From NCBI GenBank assembly GCA_050014415.1, contig JBEKDJ010000120.1, positions 1 to 12,913 on the forward strand: 12,913 nt of DNA, given 5' to 3'. The DNA is from JBEKDJ01 sp050014415. GTDB lineage: Bacteria > Desulfobacterota > BSN033 > UBA1163. Position numbers and translations under genes: made by a program. Positions 1 to 6,870 of the stretch are shown piece after piece; position 1 is the stretch's first letter, and each line of letters begins with the position of its first letter. Below the pieces are notes generated by a model. It made no database searches, was not told the origin of the DNA, and saw only the letters and a program-made list of their open reading frames with translations.

Positions 1-83
1 AAAAGGAGCTTTTCGATCGCCTTGTAAAAGCTTGTGTATCTACAGAAACGGTCACTCATGGCCGTCTCGTATCAGGGGACTAA
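1..83 (+). CDS. Possible 3' end of an upstream gene (partial)
   Basis: Reading from base 3, an open frame runs from the window edge to a TAA at 81-83 and encodes about 26 residues beginning KELFDRLVKACVSTETV. The composition is protein-like, but the stretch is too short to assign a family. A second open frame (bases 2-124) covers the same bases, so it is not certain which frame, if either, is coding. The upstream sequence would decide this. Low confidence; no function proposed. Confidence 0.3.
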   Translation, partial: KELFDRLVKACVSTETVTHGRLVSGD

Positions 84-287
84 ACCAACTAAAAGCATTA
101 GGAGTTAAATGCATAGGCATTTAAAAAATATCATCATAATAGAATTCGCAGCAAGAAAGGAGGTGAAGTGTTCTAGTAATCATTTGATGGGCATTTGGAA
201 TAGGTGAATGGGTGAGAACGCATGTAACGATATTTCAAGAGAGTGAATACTATTTCCCAGGGCTCTCTACAACAGGAGGGGGAGAAT
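84..287 (+). promoter_or_regulatory. Leader of the first liv operon, with a perfect palindrome
   Basis: This non-coding leader precedes the first binding-protein gene. It holds a perfect 8-bp inverted repeat, TTAAATGC (105-112) and GCATTTAA (117-124), separated by ATAG. It is followed by A-rich sequence, not a T-tract, so it looks more like an operator or small hairpin than a terminator. CATAAT at 135-140 resembles a -10 box, but no good -35 lies at the right distance. At 156-165 there is an extended Shine-Dalgarno sequence (AAAGGAGGTG) followed only by GTG TTC TAG, so it serves no visible gene. The true promoter was not identified. Confidence 0.35.
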
Positions 288-1523
288 ATGAAACATTTAA
301 AATTTGGACTTTGCTTCATTCTATTAATTTCATTTGTCGTCTTTCCACTCACTGCTTTTTCAAAAGATAAAATTGTTGTTGGTATGTCAAGACCTCTCTC
401 AGGCCCGATGGCTCAGATTGGAGACTCGGCATTCAGACCAATCTATGAGACGTGGGTTCCTGAGGTTAATGCCCAGGGCGGTATATTTGTGAAGGAGTAC
501 AACAAGAAATTACCCATCGAGTTGAAAATATATGATGACAAAAGTGACCCGGGCACGATGACGAGGCTGACAGAAAAATTGATTTTAGAGGACAAGGTTG
601 ACTTCTTATGGCCCGCCTGTGGCACCGCTTTTCTTTTTGCTCAAGCCCCAATAGCCAATAAGTACAATTATATACTGATGACAGCCGAGGGGGGTGCCAC
701 GACGATCAGGGAAATGCTTCCAAGTCTACCCTATCTTTTTATCAGCTTGAGTTTTTCCGACTGGTACCAGATACCGGTTTGGGCTGAACTTCTTGCCGAA
801 AAGGGCGCAAAGTCGGCATATATGATCACTATGGCTGACCTCTTTGGCATAGAGTATTCCGGTGTATCAGGTATCGAACTGCCGAATAGGGGAATTAATA
901 TCGTTGGGGTCAAAAGTGTACCGCCTGACATTAAGGACTTATCGACCATATTGAAGGAGGCTCAGGCGACTAAGGCCGACGCTTTAATGGTTCTTGGTTA
1001 TCCCGATATTGTTATACTGGCTACCAAGCAATGCATGGAGCTTGGCTATAACCCAAAGGCCATGATAGTCGGCCCTGGAGGTAATTTCGGGTTCTATCAC
1101 GTAATATTTGGTCCGGCTACGGAGGGGGTATCGGCTTTTGGTATGGCGAACCGTAAGACGTCTCCCGCATGCAAGACGCTATTCGATAAACTCTACAAAA
1201 CTAGGCCTGAAGAACTCAACGACTGGTGGGGACACCCTCTCTATTGGGCTGGATATGAGTTGTGGAAGCAGGCCATCGAGAAAGCAGGGACCCTTGATCA
1301 GAAAAAAATAAGAGATATAATAGCTACTGAGACGTTTAATACGATTTTGGGACCGACCAGCTTTAGAGGCGGACTTATGGCAAAAGAATCTCATCCCGGA
1401 GAGATTGGTCAGTGGCAAAAGGGAATATTTGAGATCGTTGGGGGAGGCAAATGGCCTAACACAAAGATTACCGCACCATTTGTATATCCCAAGCCGGCGT
1501 GGCCAGCGCCACCAAAAAAGTAA
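288..1523 (+). CDS. HAAT-family ABC transporter substrate-binding protein 1 (LivJ/LivK type)
   Basis: Periplasmic binding protein that captures a small solute and delivers it to the LivHM-type permease encoded just downstream. The start is ATG 288, which has AGGAGGGGGA at 275-284; an upstream in-frame GTG at 243 lacks such a site. The product is 411 residues, typical for the family. Residues 1-25 form a signal peptide (KHLKF, hydrophobic core, AFS before KDK). The mature protein opens with the family-typical KIVVGMSRPLSGPMAQIGD (about 28-46), then YDDKSDPGTMTRL (82-94), and ends with a HPGEIGQWQKG segment (369-379) and a Pro/Lys-rich tail. It is the first gene of a five-gene operon. It is clearly paralogous to the protein at 5521-6744, but residues around the likely cleft differ. 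The ligand cannot be read from sequence: branched-chain amino acids, amides and aromatic acids are all known ligands of this family. Confidence 0.95.
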   Translation: MKHLKFGLCFILLISFVVFPLTAFSKDKIVVGMSRPLSGPMAQIGDSAFRPIYETWVPEVNAQGGIFVKEYNKKLPIELKIYDDKSDPGTMTRLTEKLILEDKVDFLWPACGTAFLFAQAPIANKYNYILMTAEGGATTIREMLPSLPYLFISLSFSDWYQIPVWAELLAEKGAKSAYMITMADLFGIEYSGVSGIELPNRGINIVGVKSVPPDIKDLSTILKEAQATKADALMVLGYPDIVILATKQCMELGYNPKAMIVGPGGNFGFYHVIFGPATEGVSAFGMANRKTSPACKTLFDKLYKTRPEELNDWWGHPLYWAGYELWKQAIEKAGTLDQKKIRDIIATETFNTILGPTSFRGGLMAKESHPGEIGQWQKGIFEIVGGGKWPNTKITAPFVYPKPAWPAPPKK

Positions 1524-1540
1524 AAGTAAAGTATCAAAAT

Positions 1541-1636
1541 ATATTTTTCATGACGGGTTCGCCACCTGTGAATCATGAATATCATAAATCCCCCCAACCC
1601 CTCCTTTAGTAAAAGGGGGGTGGGGGGAATTTTTAA
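1541..1636 (+). promoter_or_regulatory. Structured spacer with two hairpins, binding protein 1 to livH1
   Basis: Two hairpins lie between the stop of the binding protein and livH1. The first uses ACGGGT (1553-1558) and ACCTGT (1564-1569), flanked by TTCATGA (1547-1553) and TCATGAA (1573-1579). The second is a strong C-block/G-block stem, about 1587-1607 with 1611-1632, with an AGT loop and a following AATTTTT run, so it resembles a Rho-independent terminator. Because livH1 follows at 1655 with no promoter seen, it probably acts as a partial terminator or as a 3' stabiliser that keeps binding-protein mRNA more abundant than permease mRNA. The same spacer recurs at 6757-6850. Confidence 0.6.
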
Positions 1637-1654
1637 AAGTAGGAACCTATCATC

Positions 1655-2524
1655 ATGATTGTGAAAATCCTCGATGTAGTGATCGCCGGTTTACTATTGG
1701 GCGGCCTCTATGCCCTGATCGCTATGGGACTCAGCCTGCAGTACGGTGTTGCTCGTGTGCTGAATTTTTCTCATGGCGAGTTTATTATGCTTGGGGCTTT
1801 AACCACCTGGTTTCTGTATAAAGGCTTTGGGGTTAACCCCTTTGTTTCCCTTGCTGTTTGCGTGCCTCTTACATTCATCATAGGGTTTTTACTCTATAGA
1901 ACTGTGTTCACGCGTCTTAGAACCTCGTCAGCAACAATAGGCGCCTATGAGGGAAGTTCTATGTTAGCCTCTTTTGGTCTCTCCTTCATCATCCAAAATA
2001 TAGCTTTGATAGCGTGGGGGAGTGAGATCAAAAGTTATACTTATTTAGCTTTTCCAGTCAATATAGGAGGGGCGTTATTTGGCGCCAACCGCCTGGTAGC
2101 CCTTGCATTTGCTGTATTTATAGGTTTAGTCTTTTATCTCTTTTTAGTTAGTACCCGCTTGGGAAAAGCGATCAGAGCAGCTGCTCAAGACGCAGCGACC
2201 GCTGGACTCATGGGGGTCAATATTAACCAGGTGCTGGCTTTATGCTTTGGTTTGGGTGCTTTGATGGCTGGTTTTGCCGGCTTGCTGATAAGCATGTGCT
2301 ACCCTGTTCAGGCAACGATGGGCCGTGAATATACTATCATTACCATCATTGTGGTCGTCTTGGGTGGGCTGGGCAGTATCCCTGGCAGTTTTATTGGGGG
2401 TTTTATATTAGGTCTCATTGGCAGCATCGTCACTTCTCTCGAGCCAGGTTTATCCCTGGCCGCCTATTATGTGATCTTTATGCTCCTGCTCTTAGTGAGG
2501 CCAAAAGGCATTTTAGGGACATAG
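1655..2524 (+). CDS. livH: HAAT ABC transporter permease 1, LivH type
   Basis: Inner-membrane permease that forms half of the transport channel with LivM. The 289-residue product is highly hydrophobic, with about eight membrane segments. It begins with the family-typical GLLLGGLYALIAMGLSLQYG (about 12-31) and NFSHGEFIMLGA (37-48). The cytoplasmic EAA-like loop that contacts the ATPases is at about 169-196 (GKAIRAAAQDAATAGLMGVN). It ends in a VRPKGILG motif (281-288) typical of LivH. ATG 1655 has a modest AGGA about 10 bases upstream and sits just after the terminator-like hairpin. It is the partner of livM1 downstream and the paralogue of livH2 (6871-7740). Confidence 0.96.
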   Translation: MIVKILDVVIAGLLLGGLYALIAMGLSLQYGVARVLNFSHGEFIMLGALTTWFLYKGFGVNPFVSLAVCVPLTFIIGFLLYRTVFTRLRTSSATIGAYEGSSMLASFGLSFIIQNIALIAWGSEIKSYTYLAFPVNIGGALFGANRLVALAFAVFIGLVFYLFLVSTRLGKAIRAAAQDAATAGLMGVNINQVLALCFGLGALMAGFAGLLISMCYPVQATMGREYTIITIIVVVLGGLGSIPGSFIGGFILGLIGSIVTSLEPGLSLAAYYVIFMLLLLVRPKGILGT

Positions 2525-2627
2525 ACCCCGTTAGAAAAGAGTTTTCTGACGGAACAAGGAAATGAAATCTTATTTATATCATCGTTATATCATTTCCACC
2601 ATGGGAGGGAGAGTTTTCTAACGGGGT
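2525..2627. repeat. Palindromic element of about 103 bp between livH1 and livM1
   Basis: The element is bounded by perfect 14-bp inverted repeats, ACCCCGTTAGAAAA (2525-2538) and TTTTCTAACGGGGT (2614-2627). A third half-site, TTTTCTGACGG (2542-2552), pairs with the left arm over a 3-base GAG loop (one G-U pair). A further inner pair is GGAAATGA (2558-2565) with TCATTTCC (2590-2597). The size and terminal inverted repeats resemble a MITE-like or palindromic interspersed repeat, but no clear target-site duplication is visible. The matching junction of the second operon (7741-7774) lacks it. The right arm includes GGGG at 2623-2626, the only ribosome-binding-like sequence close to livM1. Confidence 0.6.
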
Positions 2628-2632
2628 AAATA

Positions 2633-3583
2633 ATGAATATTCCCACAATGACTTCTAAGAAGCTATTGTTATCGGGGTTACTTTTTTTAGTCCTCATCCT
2701 GTTAGCTTTATTACCCCTCTATGGCTCGGCTTATACGGTCATATTAGTGACCGCTATCTTCATGTATATCGTCCTGACGGTGAGCTGGGCTATTTTCTCC
2801 GGTCCAACAGGCTACATCTCATTAGCACCTGCCGCCTTCTTCGGCGTCGGCATATATACTTCAGCTATGCTGGGAAAAACATTACCCTTGCCTATCGTCA
2901 TCTGTATTGGCGCTCTGGCCAGTTTCTGTCTCGCCCTTCTCGTTGGCGCTTTGACTTTGAGACTGAGAGGCATCTATTTTACTATATTCACTTTCGGGCT
3001 CGTCTTGCTCATCCAGCAGCTTCTCCTGTGGTATGAAGTTAAGTTCACACACACGCGTGGCAGATTCGTTATCGTCGTAAATAACACCACTATTTATTAC
3101 GTCATGCTCGCCATTTTAGTGGTATTATTGCTTGCCGCTTACTTAATTAGACGGTCCAAATACGGATTAGCTCTGCAGAGTATCGGTGAGGACGAGGAAG
3201 CCGCTGCTCATACCGGCATCAATGTCACCGTTTTAAAAACGATCATCTTTGCCGTCAGTGCCATCTTCATAGGGGCAGCCGGGGCAATTATGGCGACAAG
3301 ATGGACCTATATTGACCCCTTCATCGCCTTTGATCCGCTCTTTTCTTTCTTACCGGTCTTAATGGCCATTTTTGGTGGCATGGGGCAGTTTTATGGTCCG
3401 ATTATAGGCGCGGCTATTTTTGCCTACTTAGAAGAAGTGCTCCTCACCAGGTTCCCATATTACTATATGCTGATATTCGGCATTATATTAGTGGTTGCTA
3501 TAGTATACCTGCCAGGTGGCCTGGTAGGTTTAATACAAAAGTGGCGGAAAGGAGACTTAGTAGAGCAACATGCGAATCCTTGA
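2633..3583 (+). CDS. livM: HAAT ABC transporter permease 1, LivM type
   Basis: Second inner-membrane permease subunit, partner of LivH1. The product is 316 residues, usual for LivM. It shows the family hallmarks SGPTGYISLAPAAFFGVGIY (about 56-75) and LTLRLRGIYFTIFTFGL (107-123), the EAA-like coupling loop GLALQSIGEDEEAAAHTGIN (178-197), and IFGGMGQFYGPIIGAAIF (246-263). Start ATG 2633 lies 5 bases after the right arm of the palindromic element, which contains the only nearby SD-like GGGG; initiation may depend on whether that hairpin is open. The 3' end overlaps livG by 14 bases, suggesting translational coupling. Paralogue: 7775-8749. Confidence 0.95.
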   Translation: MNIPTMTSKKLLLSGLLFLVLILLALLPLYGSAYTVILVTAIFMYIVLTVSWAIFSGPTGYISLAPAAFFGVGIYTSAMLGKTLPLPIVICIGALASFCLALLVGALTLRLRGIYFTIFTFGLVLLIQQLLLWYEVKFTHTRGRFVIVVNNTTIYYVMLAILVVLLLAAYLIRRSKYGLALQSIGEDEEAAAHTGINVTVLKTIIFAVSAIFIGAAGAIMATRWTYIDPFIAFDPLFSFLPVLMAIFGGMGQFYGPIIGAAIFAYLEEVLLTRFPYYYMLIFGIILVVAIVYLPGGLVGLIQKWRKGDLVEQHANP

Positions 3584-4289
3584 AGGTGAAGGGGTGACCA
3601 AATATTTTGGGGGGTTAGCTGCGATATCAAATGTCGACTTTCATGTCGACCAGGGTGAAATCTTAGGTCTGATTGGCCCCAATGGAGCCGGTAAGACAAC
3701 GTTATTCAATCTAATTTCGGCCGCTCTTAATCTTAGTTCAGGGATCATAAAATTTAAAGGCGAAAAGATCAGTGGCTTGAAACCATATCAAATCTGCAGG
3801 ACGGGTGTGGCAAGGACTTTTCAATCGGTTAAAGTTTTCGGCAGTGTGCCAGTCCTTGGGAATGTGTTATTAGGCTCGTTTTTCGGTACATCAACCGGTA
3901 TGTCATCAGCGGACGCCACCAGAGAGGCGATGGAGTCATTGGAGTTTGTTGGACTGTCAGCAGTGAGAGGGACTCCTGCTAAAGACTTAACCCTGGCAAA
4001 CCAGAAGCGACTCGAAGTAGCGAGAGCGTTAGCCACCAGGCCGGAACTATTGTTGCTTGATGAGTTGGTCGCAGGTCTAAATGCTACGGAGATAGCCCAG
4101 GCCATGGAGTTGGTTACAAAGATTCGGAACAGAGGGATTACCATATTGATGATCGAACATGTGATGAAAGCCATTATGAGTATATGCGATCGTATTATGG
4201 TTCTTCACCATGGTGTGAAGATTGCAGAAGGCACACCCAAGGAGATAACGAACAATCAAACCGTGATTGAGGTCTATTTGGGGAAATAG
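3570..4289 (+). CDS. livG: HAAT ABC transporter ATP-binding protein, LivG type
   Basis: Cytoplasmic ATPase that powers the LivHM channel together with LivF. The product is 239 residues. Walker A GPNGAGKTT is at 36-44, the Q-loop Gln at 85 (ARTFQ), Walker B LLLLDE at 160-165, and the switch His at 197 (MIEH). The C-terminal VIEVYLGK is typical of LivG. Two motifs depart from the classic form: the signature reads LTLANQ (140-145) without the usual glycine, and DE is followed by Leu rather than Pro. I recall similar variants in some HAAT LivG proteins, so it is probably active. ATG 3570 overlaps the end of livM1, with AAAGGAG at 3548-3554. livF follows after one base. A decayed start of a second livG lies at 8722-8790. 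Confidence 0.96.
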   Translation: MRILEGEGVTKYFGGLAAISNVDFHVDQGEILGLIGPNGAGKTTLFNLISAALNLSSGIIKFKGEKISGLKPYQICRTGVARTFQSVKVFGSVPVLGNVLLGSFFGTSTGMSSADATREAMESLEFVGLSAVRGTPAKDLTLANQKRLEVARALATRPELLLLDELVAGLNATEIAQAMELVTKIRNRGITILMIEHVMKAIMSICDRIMVLHHGVKIAEGTPKEITNNQTVIEVYLGK

Positions 4290-4290
4290 T

Positions 4291-4998
4291 ATGATGCTGG
4301 AAGTGAATGAAGTTAGCACGTTTTATGGAAAGATCAGGGCCTTATGGGACGTTTCTCTAAAAGTCGATGAAAAAGAGATCGTTGCCTTGGTCGGAGCCAA
4401 TGGAGCGGGTAAGACGACGATGCTCAATACAATCTCTGGAATGATACACCCTACTTCGGGTTCCATGCAATTCTGCGATCAGAAGATAGATCGAATGCTT
4501 CCCCATCAAATTGTAAAAATGGGTATTTCTCATATCCCGGAGGGTGGAAAGCCCTTCCCGGATATGACGGTCCATGAAAACTTAGAAATGGGTGCTTATG
4601 GCTATGCAACGTGGAGGAAGAGGGAGGAAACGACCAAACAGGTTTATCATATTTTCCCTATCCTCAAAGAGAGAGCAGGGCAACTGGCCAGGACCCTGAG
4701 CGGAGGGGAGAGGCAGATGCTCGCCATAGGGCGAGGGTTGATGTCAAGCCCCAGACTCTGTGCACTTGATGAGCCTTCTTATGGATTGGCGCCCTTACTG
4801 GTAAAGGAAATTTTTAGTGTCATCAAAGCCCTACGTGATCAAGGGATGACACTTTTACTTGTTGAGCAAAACGTTCAGCAAAGCTTGGAGATTGCTGATC
4901 GGGGATACGTGTTAGAAAATGGCCGCGTCGTCTCAGAAGGGAAAAGTAGGGAGCTTCTACTAAACGATCACATCAAAAAAGCCTATTTGGGACTATAG
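4291..4998 (+). CDS. livF: HAAT ABC transporter ATP-binding protein, LivF type
   Basis: Second cytoplasmic ATPase of the transporter, pairing with LivG. The start is ATG 4291, one base after the livG stop and with GGGGA at 4280-4284; an upstream in-frame TTG at 4267 lies inside livG and is not needed. The product is 235 residues. Walker A GANGAGKTT is at 35-43, IPEGGKPFPDMTVHENL at about 82-98, the canonical signature LSGGE at 136-140, and Walker B ALDEP at 158-162. VEQN at 191-194 carries the Gln in place of the switch His that is normal for LivF. LENGRVV and the terminal AYLGL are also typical. It is the last gene of the first operon. Since copy 2 has no ATPases, LivF may serve both permease pairs. 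Confidence 0.96.
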   Translation: MMLEVNEVSTFYGKIRALWDVSLKVDEKEIVALVGANGAGKTTMLNTISGMIHPTSGSMQFCDQKIDRMLPHQIVKMGISHIPEGGKPFPDMTVHENLEMGAYGYATWRKREETTKQVYHIFPILKERAGQLARTLSGGERQMLAIGRGLMSSPRLCALDEPSYGLAPLLVKEIFSVIKALRDQGMTLLLVEQNVQQSLEIADRGYVLENGRVVSEGKSRELLLNDHIKKAYLGL

Positions 4999-5520
4999 GT
5001 TTTTTAGAAATAATCACCTCATCGACATCCTTCATCCTTTTTTTTTCCATTCATGCTGATCCCTATGCATTTGATGGAAGACTTCATCCTAAGAGAGTTT
5101 CTCATGTTCCTCCAGGAGACCCTTCGCCCTACACCTCAAAAAGCCCATTCTGCGGGTAGAAATGAATGGTGCCAAAAATATTTGTCCCCTAATAGCGCCG
5201 CTCTGTGGACGTGTTGCGGGGTTTGCTTTGTTGATCGATCTGGTAAGCTCAATCATCCTCCGGAGAGGACTGTTTTCGAACTGCCCCCTACCCTCTCCCC
5301 AGTGCTTGCTTGCTGCGCCCTGGGTCGAGACCGGGGCTGGTAGGCAAAGGGGGAGGAAAGGGTAAGGGAAATAAGCATGTTACAGAGAGGGGGTGATGAT
5401 AGTCAATAATCTTATAAATTGTGGGATCAATATGTGGGAGTATGAATTGCCTAATGCCTTCACGGTAGATTCGTCTCAAACAATTTTGACAGAACCAACC
5501 TGGAGAAAAGGAGGTATGCT
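4999..5520 (+). other. Spacer of 522 bp between the two liv operons, no convincing gene
   Basis: No open frame here has family-like sequence. Short frames at 5053-5343 and 5162-5365 overlap one another and look random. A run of nine T at 5038-5046 follows livF, but no GC-rich stem precedes it, so no canonical terminator is called. An imperfect inverted repeat pairs 5282-5300 (pyrimidine, C-rich) with 5349-5370 (G/A-rich). TTGACA at 5486-5491 is a perfect -35 hexamer, but no -10 follows at usable distance before the ATG at 5521; TATAAA at 5413-5418 has no -35. The promoter of the second operon therefore remains unidentified. AAAAGGAGGT at 5506-5515 is the ribosome-binding site of the next gene. 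Confidence 0.5.
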
Positions 5521-6744
5521 ATGAAAAAGAAAGTGTTTCTTGCATTATTGGTGATTCCAGTTTTAATCTCTCTAGCCTGTGCTACTACTGACGCCGCGCC
5601 AGCGAAAGATAAAATTCGTATAGGCCAGGCAGTTTCTCTCTCAGGTCCACTTGGTCCTAGTAACGCAGTGGTAAGTACTCCATACTATGATTTATGGGTC
5701 AAGGATGTCAATGCTGAGGGTGGTATCTATGTAAAAGAGTATGGCAAAAAATTACCCGTAGAGCTTCTCATTTATGATGACAAGTCTGATACAGGCACGA
5801 TGACGAGACTGCTGGAGAAATTGATTTTGGAGGATAAGGTTGACTTTATATTACCCCCCTGGAGCACTGAAATGCTCTTTGCTGCCGCCCCGATCGCAAA
5901 TAAGTACAAGTATATCCTCATCGGCGGTGCCGGTGGTGCGGAGAGCCTCAAGAATCTTAAGCTACCCTACTTCTTCCAGAGTTTGAATTTTTCTGAAACT
6001 CAAGTGCCGATTCTGGCTAACATCCTTTTGGAACTCGGCGCGAAGCGGGTGGCAATGATCTCCCATGAAGGCCTCCATGGTGTAGAATATTCAAGTGTAT
6101 CGGCTCCAGAATTTGCTAAAAAGGGGATTGAGGTTGTTTTGAAAAAGAGCTACCCGATGGGAGTCAAGGATTTATCCCCTCTGCTGAAGCAAGCGGAGTC
6201 GCTTAATGTTGATGCCTTTGTGGGTTACAGCTATCCAGATGAGGTTATGCTTGTCACCGGCCAGTCGATTGAGCTTGGCATCAATTTTAAAGTCTTTGCA
6301 CTCAGTGTCGGCCCGGCTTTTACATTTTATAGAAATGCGTTTGGGGCGAACACGGTTGAGGGAGTAATCGGCGGCGGTGCCTGGAACGCAAAAAGCTCTC
6401 CCGGGGCAAAAAAATTCGCTGAGCATTACAAAGAAGTCGCGGGAGAGGAAATGGGCAATTACTGGGGCTCCATATACTTTTACTCTGCGATGCAACACTT
6501 TAAGCAGGCTGTAGAGAAGGCAGGAACCCTGGACCAGAAAAAGATTAGGGCTATCATGGCTAAAGAGAAGTTTGATACGGCTTTAGGACCGTTCTGGTAC
6601 GATAAGAGGCAAATCTCTGCAAATCATCCCGGTGAAATTGGCCAGTGGCAAAAGGGAGTGTTTGAAGTTATTGATCCGGGGGAGAAGCGGACAGCACCAC
6701 CTATCGTAAAGCCGGCGTGGCCAAAATCAGCACCAAAGAAGTAA
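5521..6744 (+). CDS. HAAT-family ABC transporter substrate-binding protein 2
   Basis: Periplasmic solute-binding protein and paralogue of the one at 288-1523. The product is 407 residues. ATG 5521 has a strong AAAAGGAGGT at 5506-5515. The N-terminus (MKKK, hydrophobic core, LISLAC at 15-20) is a signal peptide. Cys20 is in an imperfect lipobox with Ser at -3, so either lipoprotein processing or signal peptidase I cleavage near AAPA-KDK is possible. Shared landmarks with copy 1 are KIRIGQAVSLSGP (31-43), IYDDKSDTGTMTRL (84-97), AGTLDQKKIR (334-343) and HPGEIGQWQKG (369-379). Segments expected to line the cleft differ (for example PPWSTEM at 112-118 against PACGTAF in copy 1), suggesting a different or broader ligand. 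The ligand is unknown. Confidence 0.95.
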   Translation: MKKKVFLALLVIPVLISLACATTDAAPAKDKIRIGQAVSLSGPLGPSNAVVSTPYYDLWVKDVNAEGGIYVKEYGKKLPVELLIYDDKSDTGTMTRLLEKLILEDKVDFILPPWSTEMLFAAAPIANKYKYILIGGAGGAESLKNLKLPYFFQSLNFSETQVPILANILLELGAKRVAMISHEGLHGVEYSSVSAPEFAKKGIEVVLKKSYPMGVKDLSPLLKQAESLNVDAFVGYSYPDEVMLVTGQSIELGINFKVFALSVGPAFTFYRNAFGANTVEGVIGGGAWNAKSSPGAKKFAEHYKEVAGEEMGNYWGSIYFYSAMQHFKQAVEKAGTLDQKKIRAIMAKEKFDTALGPFWYDKRQISANHPGEIGQWQKGVFEVIDPGEKRTAPPIVKPAWPKSAPKK

Positions 6745-6756
6745 GAATAAAATATC

Positions 6757-6850
6757 AAAATTTTTTCACGACAGGTTCACCACCTGTGAATCATGAAAAT
6801 CACAATTCCCCCTCGCCCCTCTTTAGTAAAGGGGGGTTGGGGGGATTTTT
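6757..6850 (+). promoter_or_regulatory. Structured spacer with two hairpins, binding protein 2 to livH2
   Basis: This is the close counterpart of the spacer at 1541-1636. The first hairpin pairs ACAGGT (6771-6776) with ACCTGT (6782-6787) around TCACC; relative to copy 1 one pair changes from G-U to A-U, so pairing is preserved. The second is a C-rich/G-rich stem, about 6804-6824 with 6828-6845, around an AGT loop and followed by ATTTTT, as in an intrinsic terminator. livH2 starts 21 bases later without a visible promoter, so a partial terminator or mRNA-stabilising role inside the operon is the likeliest reading. Confidence 0.6.
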
Positions 6851-6870
6851 AAAATTAGGGATTTATCATC

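Noticed and set aside
1587..1636. Hairpin after binding protein 1 as a full operon terminator
   Set aside because: It has the shape of an intrinsic terminator, but livH1 begins 19 bases later with no promoter and the order is conserved in copy 2, so complete termination would silence the permease. A partial terminator or stabiliser fits better.
3821..4174. Minus-strand frame of 117 codons inside livG
   Set aside because: Antisense shadow of a gene with Walker A, Walker B and switch His motifs in order.
5053..5343. Open frame of 96 codons in the inter-operon spacer
   Set aside because: No Shine-Dalgarno, no family-like motif, random-looking Cys/Pro/His-rich product, and it is overlapped by another frame of similar quality.
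5484..5520. TTGACA at 5486-5491 as the -35 of the second operon
   Set aside because: No -10-like hexamer occurs 15-19 bases downstream; that position is occupied by the ribosome-binding site of the binding-protein gene.
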